Shown in pieces: positions 14,896-22,384 of a stretch of DNA of 35,066 bases. Location of the stretch: positions 1 through 35,066 of the forward strand of contig SVDT01000015.1 of NCBI GenBank assembly GCA_015057775.1, written 5' to 3'. A program made the translations under genes and the position numbers. The notes beneath the pieces were generated by a model that saw only the letters and a list, made by a program, of their open reading frames with translations, had not been told where the DNA came from and did no database searches. The first letter of the stretch is position 1. The number at the start of each line of letters is the position of its first letter. Source of the stretch: Paenibacillaceae bacterium. GTDB taxonomy: Bacteria; Bacillota; Clostridia; Lachnospirales; Lachnospiraceae.

Positions 14896-17571
14896 CTATT
14901 TTTGCTCAGCTGTCTGTCGCAGCACAACCTTTATAAGTTCAGAAACCACAATCACACTGAAACTGAGTAATAACAATTTTGCCCACATGGTGATTCCCAG
15001 AGGAATGGTTCCGAAAAATGCTCCTGCAAACTGGATAATTAAAATCTGCAAAACAAAGGTTATGGAAATTACAAGGAGCATAATCCTGTTTTGAAGCAGA
15101 TGCTTAAAGATACTGGTGGTGTGAAGTTCTCTGCAGTTAAATGCGTTAAACAACTGAAATAATGCAAATAATGTGAATAATACCGTACCTGTTTCTTCGT
15201 TTGAAGCTCCTAAAAAGTTAAATACATACTGGCATAAAAAGATCACAGAAATATATAAGCCAGTTAAACCGATCCGGTAAAACATAGCCCGTGACAGAAT
15301 GTTATCACTGCGCTTGGTAGGAGTGCGGCTCATTAAATCGTCATAGATGGGCTCCAGTCCTAAGGTAAGAGCAGGCGGGCCGTCCATAATAATGTTGATC
15401 CATAATAGCTGCAAAGCGGTAAATGGAGCTTTCAGTCCTAGCAGAATTGATGTAAACACCACGATTACAGAGGAGACATTAACAGTCAGCTGAAACTGGA
15501 TAAAACGCTTGAAGTTTTCGTAGATTCCCCTTCCCCAGGCAATTGCTTTTACAATTGTGGAGAAAGAATCATCAAGAAGTACGATATCACTGGCTTCTTT
15601 TGAAACTTCCGTTCCGGATATTCCCATGGCAATTCCCACGTCGGCATTTTTCAGTGCCGGAGCATCATTGATGCCGTCTCCTGTTACAGCAACAACATTA
15701 CCCTGTGATTTTAAAAGCTTAACAACTCTCATTTTAATTGTAGGAGTGCTTCTTGCAATAACACTGATTCTGGGAAGCAGTTTGAGCAGCTGGTCGTCAC
15801 TGAGTTCACTGATTTCCTTTGCTTCCACGGCAATCCGGTCTCCATTTAAAATGTGAAGTTCATCAGCAATGGCTTTTGCCGTAACAATATTATCGCCGGT
15901 AAGTATTTTTAAGTCAATCCCGGCACTGCGGCAGTTTTTAACAGCTTCGTATACATCGGCACGCAGGGGATCTGAAATCGCCACAAAACCATCAAACTTC
16001 ATATCAGTTTCCATGGCTGCGTGGTGATGGTCTTCCTCATAATTGCGCATCTGATCCAGCTCTTTATGAGCGAAGGCAATAACACGCATGGCTTTTTCCT
16101 GAGATTTGGTAATATAATGCTCTATTTCAGCCTTTTCCTGATCAGAAAGGGCACACATGGCAAATACACACTCCGGACTTCCTTTCACATAGGAGATGAT
16201 TTTTCCATCAACCTTGCTGATTGTAGTCATATGTTTTAACTCAGAGGAAAATGGAAAAGCATGAAGGACATCATGATCATTACGCTCGTCCTTATAGGAC
16301 TTTCCGCTTGTCCCACGAGCAGCTGAGCTTTCATAAAAATTCAACATGGCACACTCAGTCGGGTTTCCGATAAAGGTTCCATCCTGGGAAATGTCCGCTG
16401 TTGTATTAAGGCAGACATTGTGTATGAGCCAGTCTGAATTCAGTTCATTCGTCCGGTCATGCCAGGTTCCATCGTAAAATGCCGAAACCGTCATCTTATT
16501 CTCTGTCAGGGTTCCGGTTTTATCGGAACAGATCACATTAATACACCCCACAGTTTCAGAGGCAATCATTTTTTTGACCAGCGCATTCTGCTTGGAAAGT
16601 TTGATAATATTGATAGAGAGTGACACTGCTACGATGGTAGGCAGTCCTTCCGGAACTGCAGCTACAATCAGGACAATGCTGGTAACAAATGCGTTAAGCA
16701 CTTCTTCCAGATGAAGTCCGTCGGTGATTGCAAAGGAAATCAGCTCAGAGATAAACACAACAGCAGCTGCAATAATTCCCAGTATGGTAATTGTTTTGCC
16801 TAAACGAGCCAGTTTTTCCTGAAGGGGTGTGCTTGTACGATCTGTTCCAGTCAGTTCTTTTGCTATTTTTCCTATTTCTGTCTGATCACCCACTGCCGTA
16901 ATCAGCATTTTCCCGTATCCGCTGGTAATGTAATTCCCGGAATACAGCATGTTGGCGCGTTCCGCAAGAGGTGTCTTTTCATCGGTAATGATGTACTCTG
17001 CATCTTTTTTTGCAGGTACGCTTTCTCCTGTTAAAGCTGATTCATCCACAGCCAGTCCTGAACTTAGCAAAAGTCTTCCATCGGCAGGAATCTTGTCTCC
17101 TGTTGAGAGAAGAACAATATCGCCTGCAACAAGTTCTTTCTGACTCAGCATGGTGGTATCACCATTTCTCAATACTTTAATCATGGTATCGTCACTGATT
17201 TTGGATAGAGCTTCAAATGCTTTGGCGCTTTTTCCTTCCATAACAACGGTGATTAAAACGGAAAGAAAAATAGCGGCGAAGATTCCCACACATTCCAGAA
17301 AATCCGCTTCAGATCCGGTGGTAGCACGAATAATATTAACGATCAGTGCAATGACTCCCGCCATAATAAGCATCAGAATCATGGGCTCACTGGATGCGCT
17401 TAAGATACGTTTAAAAAGAGATTCGGGTTTTTCTCTTGTTAATACGTTAGTGCCATATTGTTCCCTGTTTTTCTCCGCATGAGATGTTGATAATCCGGTG
17501 GTCTCATCTGAGCTCAGACGTTTTATCAGTTCCTGTTTTGACTCTAAAAATTCCTGCATTTTTTCCTCCAT
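14896..17571 (-). CDS. Cation-transporting P-type ATPase, PMR1-like, probably Mn2+/Ca2+ exporter
   Basis: This P2A-type ATPase has about 891 residues and all core motifs: TGES (181-184, actuator), PEGLP in TM4 (307-311), phosphorylated Asp350 in SDKTGTLT, KGSPECV in the nucleotide domain, GDGINDAPALKNADVG hinge, and TM6 text WINIIMDGPPALTLGLEP, very close to PMR1-type Ca2+/Mn2+ pumps. The yybP-ykoY manganese riboswitch upstream argues that Mn2+ is a physiological substrate. Start: ATG 17571 has CAGGAG five bases ahead; the in-frame ATG at 17559 also has GGAGG five bases ahead, so either could be used. A longer frame to 17631 would run into the leader's second terminator hairpin and is rejected. 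Confidence 0.93.
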   Translation of the reverse strand: MEEKMQEFLESKQELIKRLSSDETTGLSTSHAEKNREQYGTNVLTREKPESLFKRILSASSEPMILMLIMAGVIALIVNIIRATTGSEADFLECVGIFAAIFLSVLITVVMEGKSAKAFEALSKISDDTMIKVLRNGDTTMLSQKELVAGDIVLLSTGDKIPADGRLLLSSGLAVDESALTGESVPAKKDAEYIITDEKTPLAERANMLYSGNYITSGYGKMLITAVGDQTEIGKIAKELTGTDRTSTPLQEKLARLGKTITILGIIAAAVVFISELISFAITDGLHLEEVLNAFVTSIVLIVAAVPEGLPTIVAVSLSINIIKLSKQNALVKKMIASETVGCINVICSDKTGTLTENKMTVSAFYDGTWHDRTNELNSDWLIHNVCLNTTADISQDGTFIGNPTECAMLNFYESSAARGTSGKSYKDERNDHDVLHAFPFSSELKHMTTISKVDGKIISYVKGSPECVFAMCALSDQEKAEIEHYITKSQEKAMRVIAFAHKELDQMRNYEEDHHHAAMETDMKFDGFVAISDPLRADVYEAVKNCRSAGIDLKILTGDNIVTAKAIADELHILNGDRIAVEAKEISELSDDQLLKLLPRISVIARSTPTIKMRVVKLLKSQGNVVAVTGDGINDAPALKNADVGIAMGISGTEVSKEASDIVLLDDSFSTIVKAIAWGRGIYENFKRFIQFQLTVNVSSVIVVFTSILLGLKAPFTALQLLWINIIMDGPPALTLGLEPIYDDLMSRTPTKRSDNILSRAMFYRIGLTGLYISVIFLCQYVFNFLGASNEETGTVLFTLFALFQLFNAFNCRELHTTSIFKHLLQNRIMLLVISITFVLQILIIQFAGAFFGTIPLGITMWAKLLLLSFSVIVVSELIKVVLRQTAEQK

Positions 17572-17593
17572 ACATGCTCCTGTTTTACAAAAT

Positions 17594-17625
17594 AAAAAAC
17601 CCGCGTACAGCATCGCTATACACGA
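17594..17625 (-). terminator. Second terminator hairpin in the ATPase leader
   Basis: On the minus strand CTCGTGTATAGC pairs over 12 positions (several G-U) with GCTGTACGCGGG and is followed by TTTTTTATTTT. It lies just after the first riboswitch terminator, and the 5' arm resembles the start of that first hairpin, as if the platform were duplicated. Confidence 0.8.
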
Positions 17626-17629
17626 GTTC

Positions 17630-17673
17630 AAAAAGAGACCCAGTATAGCTGTGATAGCTATACATGAGTCTCG
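17630..17673 (-). terminator. First terminator hairpin, riboswitch expression platform
   Basis: On the minus strand GAGACTC...TATAGCT pairs with AGCTATA...GGGTCTC, followed by TTTTT. Its 5' arm shares the GAG bases with the 3' strand of the aptamer P1 helix, so ligand-stabilised P1 should compete with termination (an ON switch). Confidence 0.85.
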
Positions 17674-17755
17674 TTTATTAAGTACAAGCCAGACCGTTCC
17701 TGGTCAGTATGTTGACTTGACACGCATTACCTGCGCAAACTACTCCCTCACGAGT
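17666..17755 (-). ncRNA. yybP-ykoY (manganese) riboswitch
   Basis: On the minus strand the leader reads CTCGTGAGGGAGTAG, then GTCAACATACTGACC, then GGCTTGTACTT and ACGAGACTC. GGGAGUAG near the 5' end and the later GUCAACAU and GGCUUG segments are what I recall as the conserved yybP-ykoY elements. CTCGT (17750-17754) and ACGAG (17670-17674) form P1. The downstream pump gene is a known partner class for this riboswitch. A covariance-model search would confirm it. Confidence 0.85.
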
Positions 17756-17773
17756 ATTTTATATTGTCCCAGT

Positions 17774-17803
17774 ATTATGCCACATTATATCAAAGATTGT
17801 CAA
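17774..17803 (-). promoter_or_regulatory. Promoter of the riboswitch-ATPase transcript
   Basis: On the minus strand TTGACA (17798-17803), an 18-base spacer and CATAAT (17774-17779), placing the start about 12 bases ahead of the aptamer. Confidence 0.7.
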
Positions 17804-18248
17804 GTTTTTTGAGCAGATTATTGGTAATTATGAGTGGAAAAAAATCCATTTTCACATATTTGAAGGAGAGCTTACCTCTGAATATGTATCTGATCCAATC
17901 ATTCATCACTATTTTAAGGCAAATGGGCATAGATAACTCTTTTTCAACCTGCTGCCTCATATATCTGATTTTCCCACCATCTCCATCTCTATTTGTGGCA
18001 TACCAGCAGACCGCTCTTTATCCATGCCTCGTCATTATGAGTTTGCGGGACATGGCAGCAGATAATTCTCTGCCTATGCCCCCAGATACTCAAAACAAAA
18101 GCTGCCCTGGAATTCCCTTTTTCAAGTCAGCGATGAAAGGAAATTATAACAATATAAAAAATAAACACTTTTCAATACATAATTATTGTGGTTAAATAAA
18201 ATGTAAGATTTTGTTTTCTGGTCACATATTAGAAAACGGGGTACACAT
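17804..18248. other. Non-coding stretch with possible gene remnants
   Basis: No intact gene is convincing here. One plus-strand frame reads SKIVKFFEQIIGNYEW from about 17,790 to a stop near 17,936 and continues, across stops, with segments such as CGIPADRSLSMPRHYEFAG and KQKLPWNSLFQVSDERKL up to about 18,145. This text looks protein-like in composition, but I could not assign a family. A different plus-strand frame stays open (17764-18195), but its product has no recognisable features. The last 100 bases are AT-rich and should hold the promoter of the EamA gene. Confidence 0.35.
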
Positions 18249-19139
18249 ATGAAACTAAAAAACAACTTTCACATATATGCAATGATAACGATTATATTCT
18301 GGTCACTGGCCTATGTTCTGACAAGACTGTCATTGCAATATTTCACGCCTTTCAGCTTAGGATTCCTTAGATATTTTGTTGCTTCCTGTACGTTAATAAT
18401 CGTATGGATCTTAACAAGAATGAAACTGCCCCAGAGAAAGGACCTGCCATACTTTATGCTTGCGGGGGCTCTTGGCTTTTTCTTTTATATGATCGCATTT
18501 AATCTGGGGCAAAAGACGGTTACTGCTTCTACGGGCAGCATTGTGATTGCTACCGTTCCTTTATTAACAGCTTTTCTTGCACGGTTCGTATACAAAGAAA
18601 AATTGAGTTTTATTCAATGGGTGGCGTTAATCATTGAATTTGCGGGGGTGGCAGTTCTTACCCTGATGAATGGAATCCTCTCGTTTAACATTGGATTGGT
18701 CTGGTTATTTCTGGCGGCTCTTGCACTTAGTCTTTATAACCTTTTGCAGCGCCGGCTGACTAAAAAATATACCGCCTTGCAGACATCTGCATTCAGCATA
18801 TTTTTTGGGACGATCCTTTTGTCTGTATTTCTTCCGGTTTCTGTAAAACCGGTTTTTGATGCCCCTCCCATACAATGGGTTTATCTGGTGATACTTGGAG
18901 TGTTCTCAAGTGCCATCGCTTATGTCTCATGGTCAAAAGCATTTGCAAAAGCAGAAAAGACCTCACAGGTGAGCAATTATATGTTTGTTACACCATTCCT
19001 TACCAGCCTTCTGGGATTTCTTCTGGCTGATGAAATACCCGAACTCTCTACTTTAGCTGGCGGCGCAATTATATTATGTGGAGTCTTTGTATTTAATTTC
19101 GGGGAGAGATTGTGGGAAGTGATAAAGAAGAGAAAATAG
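18249..19139 (+). CDS. EamA/DMT-family transporter
   Basis: The 296-residue integral membrane protein has about ten transmembrane helices in two EamA repeats (roughly 5-140 and 148-287), ending in a basic tail KKRK. MITIIFWSLAYVLTRLSL and GAIILCGVFVFNFGER are typical of drug/metabolite transporters of the RhaT/YdcZ/EamA group, which export amino acids or other metabolites. The ribosome site before the ATG is weak (ACGGGG). It stands alone, with a terminator at 19141-19164 shared with the convergent cupin gene. Substrate unknown. Confidence 0.88.
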   Translation: MKLKNNFHIYAMITIIFWSLAYVLTRLSLQYFTPFSLGFLRYFVASCTLIIVWILTRMKLPQRKDLPYFMLAGALGFFFYMIAFNLGQKTVTASTGSIVIATVPLLTAFLARFVYKEKLSFIQWVALIIEFAGVAVLTLMNGILSFNIGLVWLFLAALALSLYNLLQRRLTKKYTALQTSAFSIFFGTILLSVFLPVSVKPVFDAPPIQWVYLVILGVFSSAIAYVSWSKAFAKAEKTSQVSNYMFVTPFLTSLLGFLLADEIPELSTLAGGAIILCGVFVFNFGERLWEVIKKRK

Positions 19140-19140
19140 C

Positions 19141-19164
19141 AAGAGGCAGCTTTGGCTGCCTCTT
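19141..19164. terminator. Bidirectional terminator between the EamA gene and the lsrRK-cupin operon
   Basis: AAGAGGCAGC pairs with GCTGCCTCTT across a TTTG loop, with A on one side and TTATT on the other, so it can end transcripts from both directions. Confidence 0.9.
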
Positions 19165-19173
19165 TATTCATAT

Positions 19174-19524
19174 TTAGAATGTATAATCTTTCAGCTCCAC
19201 TTTATCCGATTCCTGATAGGGAGCCAGAGTAGAAATCATCTTTACGCTGACTGCAAACGGATTGAAGCAGTAATGGGTTTCCGTTGGTTCAATATGTATG
19301 AAATCTCCCTGTTTTAGGTGGTAAGTCACTCCATCAACAACAATCTTTATTTCCCCTTCCAGAATAAAGAAGTTCTCCTCCATCACATCATGATAATGTG
19401 CGGTAAAGTCCTCGCCAGGCTGAAACTGCACCACTGCAAAATTCATACGGGGTCCTTTCATCAGATATTTTGGTCCGCTGTCTCCAAACCGATATTCCTT
19501 TTCCGATTCATTTATTATATACAT
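19174..19524 (-). CDS. Small cupin protein in the lsrRK operon
   Basis: This 116-residue single-domain cupin has a complete metal site: His43, His45 and Glu50 in the first motif (G-x5-HxH-x4-E-x6-G) and His84 in the second (EPTETHYCFN). It is the third gene of the leftward lsrR-lsrK operon, 32 bases after lsrK, with its own AAGGAG. Cupins of this size bind or isomerise small polar molecules. Because LsrG, the isomerase/monooxygenase-fold enzyme that handles phospho-AI-2 in E. coli, is missing here, this protein may replace it; that is inference from position only. Confidence 0.85.
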   Translation of the reverse strand: MYIINESEKEYRFGDSGPKYLMKGPRMNFAVVQFQPGEDFTAHYHDVMEENFFILEGEIKIVVDGVTYHLKQGDFIHIEPTETHYCFNPFAVSVKMISTLAPYQESDKVELKDYTF

Positions 19525-19556
19525 ACTTATTCGCTCTCCTTATTTGCTGCTTTTGT

Positions 19557-21122
19557 TTACAGGCCTGGGGCAGCCCACATGTTTTTGGTTATCCTGCGGT
19601 CGCACAGCGTTAATTGCATTTTATAGAATTCTCTCCATGCTTCATAGATTTCTCCGTATCGTTTATGCTTTTCCATATCGGGTGTGATGCGTTCCTCAAT
19701 TACAACAAGATCCTTGGCTGTCTCCCGGATATCCGGGTATAAACCAATTCCATAACCTGCTATAATTGCAGCCCCTAAGGCGGTGGCTTCCTTTACTTTT
19801 GGGATATTAACCGGAATCCCCAGCACATCCGATAGAATCTGCGCCCATAAATGGCTGTTGGCAGCGCCTCCCGCAAAGGTTATTTCCTCCGGCAGATTAC
19901 CGGTTGTGCTTTGTACAAGCTCCAGATGCCCTTTTGTGACAAGAGCTGTGTTTTCAAGGATTGCACGGTAAAAGGTATAATGATTAAATCTGGCTGAGTC
20001 CAGTTCAAAGTTGGAGAAAGAGGGAGCTGCATGTTTCCATTTCATAAAATTCATAATATCTGAAAATGCACACATCATCCCATAACAGCCTGCCGGTATC
20101 TTTTCGGCTGCTTCATTTAACAAATCGTAAACATTTCTGCCGGTTTCTGCTGCCAGCTTTTTTTCAGCACTGCAGAAGCTGTCCCTGTACCAGCGCATCA
20201 CAAGTCCTGGCTTAAATGCCAGCGCTTCGTACTGCCAGAGAGAAGGAATGGCATGGCAGTTAACCCGGACACGGCAGTCCGGATCCATAATGGGAGTATC
20301 GGTGTTGTATTCATATTGCCAGAAGCTGCCGCCAAACACGGCGGCTTCACCGGGATTTACCACTCCCACACCAATACACCCAAGCTGGGCATCACCGCCC
20401 CCAGCCACCACAGGTATGCCCTCAGGAAGTCCGGTAGAAGGCTGTAACCCGGCCATGGTCTTTCCAATCACAGTGCCGCATTCCTTTACGGGAGGGAACA
20501 AGTCAGTCCGTAATCCGCATCTTTCATTAATTTCTGGATTCCATGTCCGGGAGGCCAGGCGAAACAGCCCGGTAGTAGAGCCATTGCTGGGCTCAACAGC
20601 CAGAATTCCCGTTAATTTATAGATAAGCCAGTCATTAAACATCCCTAAGTATGCGGTCTTTTCGTATCGGTCCGGCAGCTTGTTTTTCACCCAGAGAAGT
20701 CTTGGAATGGCATCCAGGGCGAAGGACTGTCCCGATTCCTGATACAAAAGGCGTTCCAGTTCAGGGGCGTTTTGGATTAACTGTTCTACTTCATCATTAC
20801 TTCTGGCATCGACATTGGCACAGGCCCAGATTTCGCGGCCTTCTTTGTCATAAAGAACAATACCTTCCCTCATACAGGTAGTGGATATTGCAGCGATTTC
20901 CCTGGGATTTACATTATTTTCACTGATTACCCTGCGGATACAGGACGCGGTAAGTTCCCAGTTTTGCACCCAGTCAAAATCCATGCTGCCCGGATAATCC
21001 GGATCTTCTTTGTGTTCCCATTCCTCCTGAACACAGGCGATCTGACTCCCTTTTAAGTCAAACAGTACGGCACGTACACTCCCTGTTCCAGCGTCAATTG
21101 CTAAAAGATAATTTGATGACAT
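19557..21122 (-). CDS. lsrK: Autoinducer-2 kinase LsrK
   Basis: LsrK phosphorylates imported AI-2 (DPD) in the cytoplasm, trapping it and making the ligand for LsrR. The 521-residue FGGY-family protein matches what I remember of E. coli LsrK along its whole length: LAIDAGTGSVRAVLFDL at the start, TCMREGIVLYDKEG, EIWACANVDAR, SAIPRLLW-like AIPRLLWV, GGGDAQLGC, KWKHAAPSF, NIPKVKEATALG and a C-terminal WAAPGL. GGAGGTG lies ahead of the ATG. It follows lsrR by 28 bases and precedes the cupin gene. Confidence 0.95.
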   Translation of the reverse strand: MSSNYLLAIDAGTGSVRAVLFDLKGSQIACVQEEWEHKEDPDYPGSMDFDWVQNWELTASCIRRVISENNVNPREIAAISTTCMREGIVLYDKEGREIWACANVDARSNDEVEQLIQNAPELERLLYQESGQSFALDAIPRLLWVKNKLPDRYEKTAYLGMFNDWLIYKLTGILAVEPSNGSTTGLFRLASRTWNPEINERCGLRTDLFPPVKECGTVIGKTMAGLQPSTGLPEGIPVVAGGGDAQLGCIGVGVVNPGEAAVFGGSFWQYEYNTDTPIMDPDCRVRVNCHAIPSLWQYEALAFKPGLVMRWYRDSFCSAEKKLAAETGRNVYDLLNEAAEKIPAGCYGMMCAFSDIMNFMKWKHAAPSFSNFELDSARFNHYTFYRAILENTALVTKGHLELVQSTTGNLPEEITFAGGAANSHLWAQILSDVLGIPVNIPKVKEATALGAAIIAGYGIGLYPDIRETAKDLVVIEERITPDMEKHKRYGEIYEAWREFYKMQLTLCDRRITKNMWAAPGL

Positions 21123-21150
21123 GCAGACACCTCCATTTTGATTTTTAATA

Positions 21151-22071
21151 TCAACCGGGATCTTCGTTAAGCAGGCTCAGTGCAGTTTCTTCATCGGTAA
21201 TCAGTGTATTTAAATATCCCCCTTTTAAGGATGCCCGGATTGCTTTAACCTTGCTGCTTCCAGCTGCCACGCCAATTACATTAGGCAGTGCCCGAAGTGT
21301 GGACAGAGGAGTGCTTAATAGCCGCTCTTCAATATCTGTTTCAACGGGATTTCCATCCTTGTCAATAAAATGACTTAAAAGATCTCCCACGGCTCCCTGC
21401 ATGGAAAGATAGAGAAAGTCGTTTTTGGTGAAAATTCCATTCTTTATAATTGTCGCGTCCTCATTAATTCCTCCAATGCTGATTACTGTCATGGAAGCCA
21501 GATTCACCATCCGGGAGATTTCCTGAATGGATGGCTCATGCCTTAACTGACTGCACAGTTCTTTTGTTGAAACGATTAAAGGAGCGGGATACAAATACAG
21601 TTTTGTATTAAATACACTGGAAAAGGTATTGGGAAGATAATAGCCGACTCCCCCTGTTAATGAAACAGCGGAAAGGGGCGCTTCTGCCACGGTTGCAAGC
21701 TGATTTAAGACGCGGCTTAAGGTATCTCCGTATCCTATATTGATATAAGTATTTTCTGTAATCCGGTCGTTAATGTACATGGCGGCTGCTTTGGCAACGG
21801 TATCGTTGGCACAGGAATCATCAGGAGAGGAGGGGACTACAAAGGCATCCTTTAAATTCCACTTTTTAATTAATTCCTGTTCTGCCTGAAGGTGATGGCT
21901 GCGTTCCTGAGAGATCTTAAACTGTATCACTCCGTTCTGCCTTGCCTTATCTAACAGCTTTATTACTTTCATGCGGGAAATGCCAAGTTTGTCGGAAATC
22001 TTCTGCTGGGTCATATTTTCGATATAATAGTACCATGCTGTCTTAACAATGAGTGATTCTTCGTAATTCAT
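21151..22071 (-). CDS. lsrR: Transcriptional regulator LsrR (SorC family)
   Basis: LsrR represses lsr genes until it binds phospho-AI-2. The 306-residue protein has an N-terminal helix-turn-helix (about 20-50, MTQQKISDKLGISRMKVIKLLDKAR) and a SorC-type sugar-binding C-terminal domain (INIGYGDTLSRVL, SLTGGVGYY, GVAAGSSKVKAIRASL). The frame runs further upstream to 22134, but ATG 22071 gives the family-typical start (MNYEESLIVKTAWYYY) and the upstream part lies over the operator. A GGGGAT ribosome site is weak. It is divergent from lsrA, and identical elements at both promoters suggest autoregulation. Confidence 0.93.
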   Translation of the reverse strand: MNYEESLIVKTAWYYYIENMTQQKISDKLGISRMKVIKLLDKARQNGVIQFKISQERSHHLQAEQELIKKWNLKDAFVVPSSPDDSCANDTVAKAAAMYINDRITENTYINIGYGDTLSRVLNQLATVAEAPLSAVSLTGGVGYYLPNTFSSVFNTKLYLYPAPLIVSTKELCSQLRHEPSIQEISRMVNLASMTVISIGGINEDATIIKNGIFTKNDFLYLSMQGAVGDLLSHFIDKDGNPVETDIEERLLSTPLSTLRALPNVIGVAAGSSKVKAIRASLKGGYLNTLITDEETALSLLNEDPG

Positions 22072-22125
22072 TCTGTTTATCCCCGGTTTCTTAAGATTGT
22101 CACAAAAGTTGTTAATAAAATAAAA

Positions 22126-22140
22126 TGTTTGCAACTAAAC
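22126..22140 (-). promoter_or_regulatory. Candidate LsrR operator at the lsrR promoter
   Basis: On the minus strand GTTTAGTTGCAAACA begins 2 bases after the -10 box, covering the expected transcription start. The same element (GTTTA..TGCAAACA) occurs at the lsrA promoter in mirror arrangement. Confidence 0.65.
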
Positions 22141-22142
22141 GT

Positions 22143-22171
22143 AGTATAGCAATTGGCATATCATCTGTCAA
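22143..22171 (-). promoter_or_regulatory. Promoter of lsrR-lsrK-cupin
   Basis: On the minus strand a perfect TTGACA (22166-22171), a 17-base spacer and TATACT (22143-22148). Confidence 0.85.
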
Positions 22172-22293
22172 TAGTGCTGAGATAAAAATGATCATCCTGA
22201 TAAAATTCCTATAAAATAAATTATTATTACTAAATAATATAGAAATTATAAAGTAAATTAGTGCAAAAACACTATATATTTTTTGTGAAGCTA

Positions 22294-22322
22294 TTGACAA
22301 TCAAAATTAGATCATGTATCAT
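22294..22322 (+). promoter_or_regulatory. Promoter of lsrACDBF
   Basis: A perfect TTGACA (22294-22299), a 17-base spacer and TATCAT (22317-22322). About 120 bases of AT-rich DNA separate it from the divergent lsrR promoter. Confidence 0.8.
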
Positions 22323-22338
22323 CATGAATGTAACAAAA

Positions 22339-22354
22339 GTTTAACGTGCAAACA
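22339..22354 (+). promoter_or_regulatory. Candidate LsrR operator at the lsrA promoter
   Basis: GTTTAACGTGCAAACA lies about 10 bases after the expected start of the lsrA transcript and matches the element at the lsrR promoter except for the 2-3 central bases. The position suits repression by road-block. Confidence 0.65.
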
Positions 22355-22384
22355 AAAATATCGTATCAATGGGTGGGGAGAATC

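Noticed and set aside
17764..18195. 143-codon open frame on the plus strand
   Set aside because: It begins inside the promoter of the opposite riboswitch-ATPase unit, has no ribosome site and its product resembles no family.
22112..22300. Minus-strand 62-codon frame upstream of lsrR
   Set aside because: It spans the lsrR promoter and operator, is very AT-rich and has no ribosome site.
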